From contig JAXHUE010000010.1 in NCBI GenBank assembly GCA_034189655.1, positions 1 through 56,653 on the forward strand: a DNA stretch of 56,653 nucleotides. Direction: 5' to 3'. The notes below the pieces were generated by a model. It was not told the DNA's origin, did not search any database, and saw nothing but the letters and a program-made list of their open reading frames with translations. This document shows positions 18,098 to 26,387 of the stretch, piece by piece (within the stretch, counting starts at the first letter, position 1; each line of letters begins with the position of its first letter). Source of the DNA: JAXHUE01 sp034189655 (lineage in GTDB: Bacteria > Chloroflexota > Dehalococcoidia > E44-bin15). The translations under genes were made by a program, and so were the position numbers.

Positions 18098-19368
18098 CGG
18101 CGTGCCCCCGCCTCGAGGGGCAGGTGGTGCCGCCGGGCGACAAGTCGATATCACACCGCGCCGCCATACTGAACAGCATCGCCAGCGGCCAGGCCCGGGT
18201 GGACAACGTCTCCCCCGGCGCCGACTGCCTCTCCACCATGGGCTGCCTGCGCGGGCTGGGTGTCGAGATCGCCATCGAGGGGAACGGCGTGAGCATATGC
18301 GGCCGGGGCAGAGGGGGCATCGTGGAGCCCCAGGACGTGCTCGACGCCGGCAACAGCGCCACCACCATGCGCCTCCTCGCCGGGCTCCTCGCGGCACAGC
18401 CATTCTTCTCCGTGATCACGGGCGACCACTCGCTGCGCTCCCGTCCCATGGGGCGGCTCATCCAGCCGCTGCGCCAGATGGGCGCCGAGCTGCGGGGCCG
18501 CGGCGGCGACTCGCTGGCCCCCCTGGCCATCAAGGGCGGCACCCTGAAGGGGATAGCCTACCACCCGCCGGTGGCGAGCGCCCAGCTCAAGTCGGCCGTC
18601 CTCATCGCCGCCCTCTTCGCCGAGGGGGTCACGGTAGTGGAAGAGCCGGCGCCCTCGCGCGACCACACCGAGCGCATGCTCGAGGCCATGGGGGCCCACA
18701 TCAGGCGCGACGGGGCGCGGATAGAGCTCCAGCCGGGGGCTGCGCTCTCTCCCCTCGACTGCCGCGTGCCCGGCGACATAAGCGCCGCCGCCTTCTGGCT
18801 GGTGGCGGCGGCCATCCACCCCGATGCCGTGGTCACGGTGTCCAACGTGGGGGTGAACCCCTCCAGGACGGGCATCCTCGATGTCCTCCGCGACATGGGG
18901 GCCCGTATCCAGGTGACCAACGAGCGCACCGAGGGCAACGAGCCCGTTGCCGACATCACGGCGCGGTCGAGCGAGCTGGTGGCCACCTCCCTGGGGGAGA
19001 GCACCATCCCGCGCATCATCGACGAGGTGCCCATCATCGCCCTCGCCGCCTCCTTCGCCCGCGGCACCACCACCATCCGCGATGCCGCCGAGCTCAGGGT
19101 GAAGGAGAGCGACCGCATCGCGACGACGGCCAAGGAGCTCGCCAGGCTGGGGGCGCACATCGAGGAGCTGCCCGACGGCATGGCGGTGCACGGCGGGAGG
19201 AGGCTCACCGGCGTGGTCTGCGAAAGCCACGGCGACCACCGCCTGGCCATGATGCTGGGCATAGCCGCCCTGGTCGCCGACGGGGAGACCGTGATTGCGG
19301 ACGCCGGGGCAGCGGCGGTATCGTATCCCGGCTTCTGGCGAGACCTCGGGCTGCTGTGCCGCACGTAG
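18082..19368 (+). CDS. aroA: 3-phosphoshikimate 1-carboxyvinyltransferase (EPSP synthase)
   Basis: A 428-residue EPSP synthase with the full set of active-site motifs: PGDKSISHRA (residues 18-27), AGNSATTMRLLAG (89-101), RSRPMGRLIQPLRQMGA, SAQLKSAVLIAAL and ESDRI...HGDHRLAM. It joins shikimate 3-phosphate and phosphoenolpyruvate. The residue equivalent to E. coli Gly96 is Ala93, as in the glyphosate-insensitive class II enzymes, and the RPMGR segment also fits that class. Overlaps tyrA by 16 bp, so translation is probably coupled. Confidence 0.96.
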   Translation: MEQRVAACPRLEGQVVPPGDKSISHRAAILNSIASGQARVDNVSPGADCLSTMGCLRGLGVEIAIEGNGVSICGRGRGGIVEPQDVLDAGNSATTMRLLAGLLAAQPFFSVITGDHSLRSRPMGRLIQPLRQMGAELRGRGGDSLAPLAIKGGTLKGIAYHPPVASAQLKSAVLIAALFAEGVTVVEEPAPSRDHTERMLEAMGAHIRRDGARIELQPGAALSPLDCRVPGDISAAAFWLVAAAIHPDAVVTVSNVGVNPSRTGILDVLRDMGARIQVTNERTEGNEPVADITARSSELVATSLGESTIPRIIDEVPIIALAASFARGTTTIRDAAELRVKESDRIATTAKELARLGAHIEELPDGMAVHGGRRLTGVVCESHGDHRLAMMLGIAALVADGETVIADAGAAAVSYPGFWRDLGLLCRT

Positions 19369-19381
19369 ACGCGGCCCGCTG

Positions 19382-19410
19382 TTACATCTACAGCGAGCCG
19401 TAGTTATAAG
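19382..19410 (+). promoter_or_regulatory. Putative promoter of remA-gmk
   Basis: TTACAT at 19382-19387 and TATAAG at 19405-19410 with 17 bp between. It lies in the 99-bp gap after aroA; no other feature was seen there. Confidence 0.5.
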
Positions 19411-19467
19411 CGAGGAAGGGGGTTTGCAGCGCCGCCCCGGAGAGGTGCCGGACGGCGAAACGTCACA

Positions 19468-19725
19468 ATGAACACAGAGCTTATCCACATCGGTTTTGGC
19501 AATGTCCTGGCGATAAACCGGGTCATCGCGATGGCCTCCCCCAACTCGGCCCCCACCAAGCGCATGGTGCAGGAGGGCAAGGCCAGTGGGATGCTCATCG
19601 ACATGACCAACGGCAGGAGGACCAAGGCAGTCCTGATCATGGACAGCGGCCACATCGTCTTAGCCGCCATCGCCCCCGAGACCATCGCCGGCAGGCTCAC
19701 CGTGAGCCGGGGGGGCCTGGTCTGA
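19468..19725 (+). CDS. remA: RemA-like (DUF370) regulator
   Basis: An 85-residue protein matching the DUF370/RemA family over its whole length: HIGFGNVLAINRVIAM, then SPNSAPTKRMVQEG and SGMLIDMTNGRRTKAVLIMDSGHIVLAAI. In Bacillus, RemA is a DNA-binding activator of extracellular matrix genes, and in many bacteria the gene sits directly before gmk, as here. Its stop TGA overlaps the probable CTG start of gmk (CTGA). The ribosome-binding site is weak. What it regulates in this organism is unknown. Confidence 0.88.
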   Translation: MNTELIHIGFGNVLAINRVIAMASPNSAPTKRMVQEGKASGMLIDMTNGRRTKAVLIMDSGHIVLAAIAPETIAGRLTVSRGGLV

Positions 19726-20330
19726 CCCCGGGAGGGGAGAGACCGCCGCTCCTCGTCGTCCTCTCCGGCCCCTCCGGCGTGGGCAAGGACGCAGTGCTGG
19801 CGAGGCTAAAGGGGCAGGGGGGCCTTCACTTCGTGGTGACGGCGACCACGCGCCCGCAGCGGGCGGGGGAGGTCGATGGGGTGGACTATCGCTTCATCTC
19901 CCGCGAGCGGTTCGACGAGATGGTGCAGGGGGGGGAGTTCCTGGAGTGGGCCCAGGTATACGGAAACTGGTACGGTGTGCCGCGGCGGGACGTGGAGCAG
20001 GCGCTCACGGAGGGGCGCGACGTCATCATCAAGGCCGATGTCCAGGGTGCCGCCACCATACAGCGGGCGGCGCCCGGGGCGCTCCTCATCTTCCTGGCAC
20101 CGCCCTCCATGGAGGAGCTCACCGAGCGCTTGACGCAGCGCAAGACCGAGTCCACCACCGACCTGGCCACCCGCATCGAGACGGCCCGTGAGGAGATGGG
20201 CCGCATCGCCATGTTCGACTACGTGGTTATCAACGAGCAGGACCGCATAGATGCCGCCGTGGCCCAGATTTGCGCCATCGTCACCGCGGAGAAGTGCCGG
20301 GTGCGGCCCCGGGCCGTGGAGCTACAGTGA
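19722..20330 (+). CDS. gmk: Guanylate kinase, probable CTG start
   Basis: Guanylate kinase of about 202 residues: P-loop GPSGVGKDAV, TTRPQRAGEVDGVDYRFIS, GEFLEWAQVYGNWYGVP and VIIKADVQGA, the GMP-binding and catalytic elements. It makes GDP from GMP. The first ATG/GTG in frame (GTG 19779) lies inside the P-loop and would destroy it. No ATG, GTG or TTG occurs upstream, but CTG 19722 overlaps the remA stop as CTGA and restores the complete domain, so it is the likely start. Its 3' end overlaps the convergent endonuclease gene by 9 bp. Confidence 0.88.
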   Translation: MTPGGERPPLLVVLSGPSGVGKDAVLARLKGQGGLHFVVTATTRPQRAGEVDGVDYRFISRERFDEMVQGGEFLEWAQVYGNWYGVPRRDVEQALTEGRDVIIKADVQGAATIQRAAPGALLIFLAPPSMEELTERLTQRKTESTTDLATRIETAREEMGRIAMFDYVVINEQDRIDAAVAQICAIVTAEKCRVRPRAVELQ

Positions 20331-21152
20331 GCGGTAGGTCTCCTGGAGGAGCAGGGCGTCCTCTTCCAGGTTGGGGCTCTCGCATATTATGAGCCCCCCG
20401 GCACCCAGCTCCTTGAGCGCCCGCAGCAGCTCCACGTAGCTCATATCCGACTGCTCCATGTTCAAGTGCCTCACCTCGCCCTTGGCCCCGTACTGTATCC
20501 CCGACATGTGGATGTGCATGGTGTCCAGGGCCCCCCTCCCCAGGGCGGCCTCTACCTGCCGCAGCATGGCGACGAAGTCCGGGTAGGAGTTGAGCCCACC
20601 GCTGCGGGCGTGGAGGTGGGCGAAGTCGATGCAGGGGGCGACGCCCTCTACCTGGGCGCTCAAGGCCAGCACCTCCTCCAGGGTGCCGAGCTGGCTTGCC
20701 CGGCCCATGGTCTCGGGGCGGAGCAGGCAGCGGTTGCCCTCGGCCTTAAGCTGGGCCACCATCTCCTCCAGGGAGGCCTTCACCTGGGCCCAGGCCTCCT
20801 GCGGCATGCTGTCGAGGTAGAAGGCGGCGTGGAAGACGACGCTCTCGGCCCCGAGCAGGTGGGCGACGCGGGCGCTATGCAGCACCCTCTGCCTGCTCGC
20901 CGCCCGCTTCTCCTGCTCCCTGGCGTTCAAGTTCACGAAGTAGGGGGCGTGGACACTGAGCCGCACCCCCTTCTCCAGCGCCAGCCGTGCCGCCGCGCGC
21001 GCGGTGTCCTCCTTCATGTGCACCCCGCGCACGAACTCCACCTCCATGCACCCCAGGCCCAGCTCGGCGATGCGCTCGATGCCGGCCTCGGTCGACGTGG
21101 CGCGCGCGCTCAAAGGGACGCCCCCGGTGCCAAACAGCAGCCCCTGTGCCAT
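20322..21152 (-). CDS. Endonuclease IV-like TIM-barrel protein
   Basis: A 276-residue AP-endonuclease-2/endonuclease IV family protein (xylose-isomerase-like barrel). Metal-ligand equivalents are visible in order: VHAPYFVNL, VFHAAFY, PETMGR, CIDFAHLHAR, MHIHMSG, GEVRHLN and ICESP. Endonuclease IV cuts abasic sites in DNA using three zinc ions. This variant is diverged from bacterial Nfo, so the activity is likely but not certain. The ATG at 21152 falls where the promoter at 21160-21188 would start transcription, suggesting a leaderless mRNA; an ATG at 21161 lies inside the -10 box. Confidence 0.78.
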   Translation of the reverse strand: MAQGLLFGTGGVPLSARATSTEAGIERIAELGLGCMEVEFVRGVHMKEDTARAAARLALEKGVRLSVHAPYFVNLNAREQEKRAASRQRVLHSARVAHLLGAESVVFHAAFYLDSMPQEAWAQVKASLEEMVAQLKAEGNRCLLRPETMGRASQLGTLEEVLALSAQVEGVAPCIDFAHLHARSGGLNSYPDFVAMLRQVEAALGRGALDTMHIHMSGIQYGAKGEVRHLNMEQSDMSYVELLRALKELGAGGLIICESPNLEEDALLLQETYRSL

Positions 21153-21159
21153 ACGTGGC

Positions 21160-21188
21160 ATTCTAGCCCGCCCAGGGCCCCCTGTCAA
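21160..21188 (-). promoter_or_regulatory. Promoter of the endonuclease IV-like gene (leaderless)
   Basis: Minus-strand TTGACA at 21183-21188 and TAGAAT at 21160-21165, 17 bp apart. The predicted start is at or next to the ATG at 21152, and there is no Shine-Dalgarno sequence. Confidence 0.7.
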
Positions 21189-21196
21189 CAGGACGG

Positions 21197-21225
21197 TTGA
21201 CAGTGGAGGCCGGGGGCGATAAGCT
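21197..21225 (+). promoter_or_regulatory. Promoter of the first MFS gene
   Basis: TTGACA at 21197-21202 and TAAGCT at 21220-21225 with 17 bp between. Its -35 and that of the divergent endonuclease promoter form the inverted repeat TGTCAAC-N6-GTTGACA at 21183-21202. Confidence 0.65.
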
Positions 21226-21251
21226 ACCCATATTGTCCAGGCCGGAGCACC

Positions 21252-22574
21252 ATGAGAGGGAGACAGCGAGAAGACAGCCACATACCGACGCCCCTCGATG
21301 ACGGCGGCTGGCCGGGGGTGACCCCCCAGGAGCCGCGCATCACCACCTTCACCTCGCTGGGCAACCGCGACTACCGCTGGTTCTGGCTGAGCATGCTCGC
21401 CGCCTTCGGCGCGCTGCACATGCAGCTCATCGCCCGGAACTGGCTGGCCTACGAGCTCACCGGCGGCTCCGCGCTCTCGCTGGGGTTCGTGGCCGGTGCC
21501 TGGGGGCTGCCGGTGCTCTTCATGACCTTTCTCGGCGGCACGGTGACCGACCGCGTGCCCAAGCGCACACTGCTGGTGGTCACGCAGGCGATAAACCTGA
21601 CCATCACCCTGGTCGTCGCGGTGCTGATAACCACCGGCGTCATCACCCTGTGGCACCTGGTGCTCGCCGCGTTCACCACGGGGGTCACCTTCGCCTTCAA
21701 CGCCCCGGGACGACAGGCCTTCATCCCCCAGCTGGTGCCGCGGCGGCAGCTCATGAACGCCATTGCCCTAAACTCCACCGGCTCCAACCTTATGCGCGTC
21801 CTGGGCTACTTCGTCGGCGGGGCCTTGATCGTCGCCATAGGCGTGGCCGGCGTCTACTACGTGGTGGTGGGGCTCTACGCCGCCTCCATCGTCCTTTTGC
21901 TCATGGTATCGGTGCCGGGGAGCCCCACAGCGCGCACCGGTGAGCTGGGGCCGACCAGCGGGGAGGGAAACACCACGTCGGTAGCGGCCGACCTGGCACA
22001 GGGGCTGCGCTACATCGTTCACCACCCCCTCATACTCTCGCTGCTGGCACTGGAGTTCATACCGGTGATGCTCGCCATGCCCTACATGAACCTGCTGCCG
22101 GTCTTCGCCGTGGACGTGTTCGGCCGCGGCCCCGAGGCGCTGGGCTTCCTCATGGGGGCCGCCGGCGTCGGGGCGCTCGTCGGCGCCCTCACCATCGCCT
22201 CCCTGGGCGACCTCCGGCGCAAAGGGCCCCTCCTCATCGGGCTGGCGCTGCTGTTCGGCGTCGCACTGGCCATCTTCGCCTTCACCCCGTCCTTCTCCAT
22301 CGCGCTGGTGCTGCTGCTCTTCGTCGGCGGTGGCAGTGCCGCCTACATGGCGATGAACAACACCCTGATCCAGAGCAACATCACCGACGAGGTGCGGGGG
22401 AGGGTGATGAGCGTGTACGTCATGACCTTCGCCCTCATGCCCCTGGGCACCCTCCTGGTGAGCGCCGCCGTCGAGGAGGTAGGGGCCTCCCTCGCCGTGG
22501 GCGGCGCCGGCATCATCGTCACCCTGTTCGTCATCGCCATGGCCATCTTCCGACCCACCTTGAGACGCCTCTAG
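21252..22574 (+). CDS. MFS exporter (EntS/MFS_3-like), copy 1
   Basis: A 440-residue major facilitator with about 12 hydrophobic helices. The conserved loop after helix 2 reads GGTVTDRVPKR, and the sequences NAPGRQAFIPQLVPRRQLMNAIALNS and NNTLIQSNITDEVRGRVMSVY are typical of the EntS/enterobactin-exporter-like group. An approximately 45-residue hydrophilic N-terminus precedes TFTSLGNRDYRWFWLS. GGAG lies upstream of ATG 21252. Substrate unknown. A closely related second copy follows at 22818-24176. The 243-bp gap between them holds the second promoter and GC-rich inverted sequence but no gene. Confidence 0.85.
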   Translation: MRGRQREDSHIPTPLDDGGWPGVTPQEPRITTFTSLGNRDYRWFWLSMLAAFGALHMQLIARNWLAYELTGGSALSLGFVAGAWGLPVLFMTFLGGTVTDRVPKRTLLVVTQAINLTITLVVAVLITTGVITLWHLVLAAFTTGVTFAFNAPGRQAFIPQLVPRRQLMNAIALNSTGSNLMRVLGYFVGGALIVAIGVAGVYYVVVGLYAASIVLLLMVSVPGSPTARTGELGPTSGEGNTTSVAADLAQGLRYIVHHPLILSLLALEFIPVMLAMPYMNLLPVFAVDVFGRGPEALGFLMGAAGVGALVGALTIASLGDLRRKGPLLIGLALLFGVALAIFAFTPSFSIALVLLLFVGGGSAAYMAMNNTLIQSNITDEVRGRVMSVYVMTFALMPLGTLLVSAAVEEVGASLAVGGAGIIVTLFVIAMAIFRPTLRRL

Positions 22575-22759
22575 CCAGGGCGCCGCCCACGGCGCCGCGG
22601 CGCCGGCGGGTGGCCCGTTGGGACACAATTCGCGGTACAAAGGCACACCGTTTCAACGGGCGCACCAGGCCGAGCCAGGGCCCGGCTCTCGCACAGGCGA
22701 GGGCAGGCGGAAGGGCGGCGCCTCTCGCCGCCTCGCTGCGAGGCACGGCGTGGGCCAGC

Positions 22760-22789
22760 TTGACAGTAGCGGGACATAAAAGGTAAGCT
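22760..22789 (+). promoter_or_regulatory. Promoter of the second MFS gene
   Basis: TTGACA at 22760-22765 and TAAGCT at 22784-22789, 18 bp apart. The -10 is identical to that of the first MFS gene, consistent with duplication of gene plus promoter. Confidence 0.6.
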
Positions 22790-22817
22790 CAAGGGATAGT
22801 GCCCGCGAAAGGCAAGC

Positions 22818-24176
22818 ATGGAAGAGCGCCAGCCTGTAGAGCCCACACAGCCGGTGCTGCTGGGGGAGAGCGAGCTGGAGGTAGTGACCACCGAGCTGCC
22901 CCCGGTGCGTACCTTCACCTCGCTGGGCACCCCCAACTACCTGTGGTACTGGTTGAGCTCCGTGGCCTCGTTCGCCGGGCTCCAGATGCAGATAATCGCC
23001 CGCGGCTGGCTGGTGTGGCAGATGACAGGGTCGGAGCTCGCCCTGGGGCTGGTGAGCTTCGCCTTTGGCGTCCCCATCTTCCTCTTCTCCCTGTTCGGCG
23101 GCGCCCTGGCCGACAGGCTGAACAAGCGCGACCTGCTCATCGCCACCCAGGCCTTCAACGTGGTGGTCACACTGGCTATCGCCGTGCTGATATCGCTCGG
23201 CATGATCGAGATGTGGCACCTGATAGCGGCGGCGGTGGCAACGGGGTTCTCCTTCGTGGTCAATGGCCCGGCGCGCCAGTCCATCATCCCCCACCTGGTG
23301 CAGAAGAGGGAGTTGCTAAACGCCATCTCGTTAAACGCCACGGCGATGAACGTGACCAGGGTGGTGGGGTTCGCCCTGGGCGGCGCCCTGCTCCCCCTCA
23401 TCGACTTCGCTGGTGTATACTACCTGGTGGTGGCCTTCTACGTCATATCCACCGCCCTGCTGTTCTTCATCTCCATGCCTGCGGGCGACGAGGAGTCCGC
23501 GCCCATGAGGAGAAGGACACCGGCCGGGGGCGAGATGGACACGGGCCCCTACGGCGCAGCAACCAGGTTCATGGCCGACATATGGGCCGACCTCAAGGAG
23601 GGGCTCGGCTACATCCGTCACAGCGCCCTGGTGATAATGCTGCTGGCCATGGCCTTCGTCCCCCTCACCTTCGGGCTGCCCTACATGAACCTGATGCCGG
23701 CCTTCGCCGACGATGTCCTGGGGCTGGGCGACTTTGGCTACGCCATGCTGCTGATGATGACCGGGGTGGGGGCGCTCATCGCCTCGCTCACCATCGCCTC
23801 GCTGGGGGACTTCAAGAGAAAGGGCATGCTGCTCATCTACCTGGCCCTGGGCTTCGGCATAACCCTGGCCCTGTTCAGCATGTCGCACTCCTATGTGCTC
23901 TCCCTCATCATACTGGTGGGGGTGGGGGCCGGCAGCACCGGCTACATGGCGGTGAACAACACTCTGATCCAGAGCAACGTGCCCAGACATATGCTGGGGA
24001 GGGTGATGAGCATCTACATGGTCACCTTTGCCCTGATGCCCATGGGCACCCTTCCCATAGGGGCCATCGCCGAGGCCATAGGGCCGGCGACAGCAGTGGG
24101 GGCGGGGGCCGTGGTCGTCATCGTGTTCACCCTGGCGGTGGCCCTCTTCCTCCCCAGGCTGAGGCGACTGGAGTGA
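22818..24176 (+). CDS. MFS exporter (EntS/MFS_3-like), copy 2
   Basis: A 452-residue paralogue of the preceding transporter. It shares the N-terminal TFTSLGTPNYLWYWLS, the loop GGALADRLNKRD, the central NGPARQSIIPHLVQKRELLNAISLN and the later NNTLIQSNVPRHMLGRVMSIY. A longer hydrophilic central loop (about residues 215-255) separates the two six-helix halves. Probably exports small molecules by proton exchange; substrate unknown. A glycosyltransferase gene starts 35 bp later and may share the transcript. Confidence 0.85.
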   Translation: MEERQPVEPTQPVLLGESELEVVTTELPPVRTFTSLGTPNYLWYWLSSVASFAGLQMQIIARGWLVWQMTGSELALGLVSFAFGVPIFLFSLFGGALADRLNKRDLLIATQAFNVVVTLAIAVLISLGMIEMWHLIAAAVATGFSFVVNGPARQSIIPHLVQKRELLNAISLNATAMNVTRVVGFALGGALLPLIDFAGVYYLVVAFYVISTALLFFISMPAGDEESAPMRRRTPAGGEMDTGPYGAATRFMADIWADLKEGLGYIRHSALVIMLLAMAFVPLTFGLPYMNLMPAFADDVLGLGDFGYAMLLMMTGVGALIASLTIASLGDFKRKGMLLIYLALGFGITLALFSMSHSYVLSLIILVGVGAGSTGYMAVNNTLIQSNVPRHMLGRVMSIYMVTFALMPMGTLPIGAIAEAIGPATAVGAGAVVVIVFTLAVALFLPRLRRLE

Positions 24177-24211
24177 GTACTCATGCCACATAGTATAGCG
24201 GAGGTACCCCA

Positions 24212-25474
24212 TTGTTACAGAAGGTCTCCCTCTCAGTGAAGGACATCGACAAGTACGGGCTCATCCTGGAGCACGACATGCTCGACGAGGTGAAGGCACT
24301 GGCCGCAGACCTGAAGGGGTTGAGGTTATGTCATATAAACTCTACCCCCTTCGGCGGGGGGGTGGCCGAGCTGCTGTCGTCGCTCATCCCCATGGCGAGA
24401 GGGGTGGGGATAGCCGCCGACTGGCAGGTCATCCGCGGCGACCGCCGCTTCTTCACCATCACCAAGTCGCTCCACAATGCCCTCCAGGGCAAGGCCTATC
24501 CCCTCATCGAGAAGGAGTCCACGCAGAGGGTGTACAAGTCCAACAACCTGGAGAACGCCAAGGAGCTGGACTTAGACTACGATGTCTTCATCGTGAACGA
24601 CCCGCAGCCGGCGGCGCTCCGGCACTTCTGCGGCAGCTGCAACGCCGCGTGGATATGGCGCTGCCACGTAGACAGCTCGCAGCCCGATGAGGCCACGTGG
24701 CACTTCTTGAGCCCCTACATCGAGGAGTACGATGCCGTGGTGTTCACCATGGAAGAGTTCGTCCCCCCCAACTTAAAGCCACAGCTCTACAGCCATCGCC
24801 TCCCCAGGATCGCCATCATGGCCCCGGCCATCGACCCTTTAAGCACCAAGAACATGGCCTTTCCGCCCACCCTGTGGCGCGAGATGCTGGAGAACCTGGA
24901 CATAGACAAGGGCAGGCCCCTGGTCTCACAGATATCTCGCTTCGACCCGTGGAAAGATCCCTTCGGCGTCATCCTCTCCTATCGCCTGGCCAAAGAGGAG
25001 GTCCCCGGCCTCCAGCTCGCCCTGATCACCTCGTTCGCCGGTGACGACCCCGAGGCGTGGGACATCTACGCCGCGGTGCACGACGAGGTGAAGGACGACC
25101 CCGACGTCCACATCTTCTCCAACCTGACCGGCGTGGGCAACATGGAGGTGAACGCCTTCCAGACGGCGAGCGCGGTGGTGATCCAGAAGTCGATACGAGA
25201 GGGGTTCGGGCTGGTGGTCTCCGAGGCGCTGTGGAAGGGGACACCGGTGGTGGCGGGAAACACCGGGGGCATACCCATGCAGATGGCGGGCAACCTGCAA
25301 AGCTACCTGGTAAACAGCCCGGAGGAGTGCGCCGAGAAGATGGCCTACCTGCTCAAGCACCCCGACATCGCCCACGAGCTGGGCCAGGAAGGCATGGAGC
25401 ACATCAGGCGGCACTTCCTCACCCCCCGGCTGCTTCGGGACGAGCTGGCCCTCATCAGGAGCCTTCTCTCCTAG
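24212..25474 (+). CDS. treT: TreT-like trehalose synthase (glycosyltransferase family 4)
   Basis: A 420-residue GT4 enzyme. The N-terminal half has HINSTPFGGGVAELLSSLIP, the trehalose-synthase type acceptor-binding signature; the C-terminal half has SQISRFDPWKDP, QKSIREGFGLVVSEALWKGTPVVAGNTGGIP with the EX7E donor-binding motif. TreT joins nucleoside-diphosphate-glucose to glucose to form trehalose, a compatible solute. TTG 24212 has GGAGG seven bases upstream and gives the family length. Activity on another acceptor is possible. Convergent with the next gene, 24 bp apart. Confidence 0.82.
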   Translation: MLQKVSLSVKDIDKYGLILEHDMLDEVKALAADLKGLRLCHINSTPFGGGVAELLSSLIPMARGVGIAADWQVIRGDRRFFTITKSLHNALQGKAYPLIEKESTQRVYKSNNLENAKELDLDYDVFIVNDPQPAALRHFCGSCNAAWIWRCHVDSSQPDEATWHFLSPYIEEYDAVVFTMEEFVPPNLKPQLYSHRLPRIAIMAPAIDPLSTKNMAFPPTLWREMLENLDIDKGRPLVSQISRFDPWKDPFGVILSYRLAKEEVPGLQLALITSFAGDDPEAWDIYAAVHDEVKDDPDVHIFSNLTGVGNMEVNAFQTASAVVIQKSIREGFGLVVSEALWKGTPVVAGNTGGIPMQMAGNLQSYLVNSPEECAEKMAYLLKHPDIAHELGQEGMEHIRRHFLTPRLLRDELALIRSLLS

Positions 25475-25498
25475 AGAGCGTCGTCCCCCATGGCCCGG

Positions 25499-26245
25499 CT
25501 ACTCCTCGTCGTCCAGCGAGGCCATGTCGCCCCCGCCGAGGAAGGGGAGCACTGCCACGTCTCTTTCCTTTTTCCTGCTGCGTGGGGGCAGTGACTCGAT
25601 GGCCTTCTTGAGCGCCGAGAGCGCCTGTCCGTCGCCCCCCTGGATGTCTGCCACGACGCCCGCCACCCCGGCGTCGTGGAGCACCTGGAGTCCATCCCCG
25701 GGCGTCGAGAGTGGTATCTGGACGAGCAGCGGGCGGCGGGTCATGGCAGCGACATAGTAGCTCTTGAGCAGCACCTGCATGGAGAGGGAGTCCCCGTCTC
25801 CAGACTGGAGTAGCACTGCGTCCACAGGGAGCTGCCCCACGGCGCCCACGAGCCCCATCTCCAGCGAGGCCGTGGTCTGCACCACCTTGCCCACTCCCTC
25901 CACCCCGAGCAAGGCCATGGGCGCGCTCTCGGCGTCCAAGACCAGGTAGTCGCACCCTTTGTCCTTGAGGGCGGCGATGTCTACCCCTGTCGAACCATCG
26001 ACGGACACGCCCCACAGCGAGCTGTCCAGGGTAGACAGCACCGCGTCAGAGACGTCTCCCGTGCCGCGGAGGAGCACGGCATCGGCCCCCTCCCGGGCCA
26101 CGCCTGCCGCGCCGGCGTCACCCCGGTCCACGGCGGCGACGAGCATCATCGCCGCGCCCTTCGTCGCCGCCACCTGCATCCTGAACCCTATGGACTGCCC
26201 CGCGCCGTGCGTTATCTCCTCTATCTTCTGCGAGAGCCTGCTCAT
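25499..26245 (-). CDS. Conserved-looking protein of unknown function, possibly TIM-barrel
   Basis: A 248-residue soluble protein that I do not recognise. Alternating beta strands and helices (ADAVLLRG, CDYLVLDAESAP, VDAVLLQSG, RPLLVQIPLST, AGVAGVVADIQGG) suggest an alpha/beta barrel. The C-terminus is charged and hydrophilic (PRSRKKERD, DMASLDDEE). Start ATG 26245 has GGAGG four bases before it, and that GGAGG begins directly after the CCA end of the upstream tRNA-Thr, so both are probably on one transcript. No catalytic motif is evident. Confidence 0.6.
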   Translation of the reverse strand: MSRLSQKIEEITHGAGQSIGFRMQVAATKGAAMMLVAAVDRGDAGAAGVAREGADAVLLRGTGDVSDAVLSTLDSSLWGVSVDGSTGVDIAALKDKGCDYLVLDAESAPMALLGVEGVGKVVQTTASLEMGLVGAVGQLPVDAVLLQSGDGDSLSMQVLLKSYYVAAMTRRPLLVQIPLSTPGDGLQVLHDAGVAGVVADIQGGDGQALSALKKAIESLPPRSRKKERDVAVLPFLGGGDMASLDDEE

Positions 26246-26254
26246 CGTTCCTCC

Positions 26255-26329
26255 TGGAGCCAGCGGTCGGAATCGAACCGACGACCGGCGGTTTACGAAA
26301 CCGCTGCTCTACCGCTGAGCTACGCTGGC
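26255..26329 (-). tRNA. tRNA-Thr (anticodon CGU), CCA encoded
   Basis: A complete cloverleaf: acceptor GCCAGCG / CGCTGGC, D stem GCTC/GAGC, anticodon stem GCGGT/ACCGC with loop TTCGTAA (anticodon CGT), T stem GTCGG/CCGAC with loop TTCGATT. The discriminator T is followed by an encoded CCA. It reads threonine codon ACG. Confidence 0.97.
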
Positions 26330-26387
26330 CCCTTATACTTCCACTGACAGCCGCCTGCACCGTGCCACCGAGGCGCACACTCCATGT

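Noticed and set aside
20322..21656. Endonuclease IV-like gene extended to 21656
   Set aside because: The extra N-terminal part is antisense to the MFS gene, and the promoter at 21160-21188 lies inside it.
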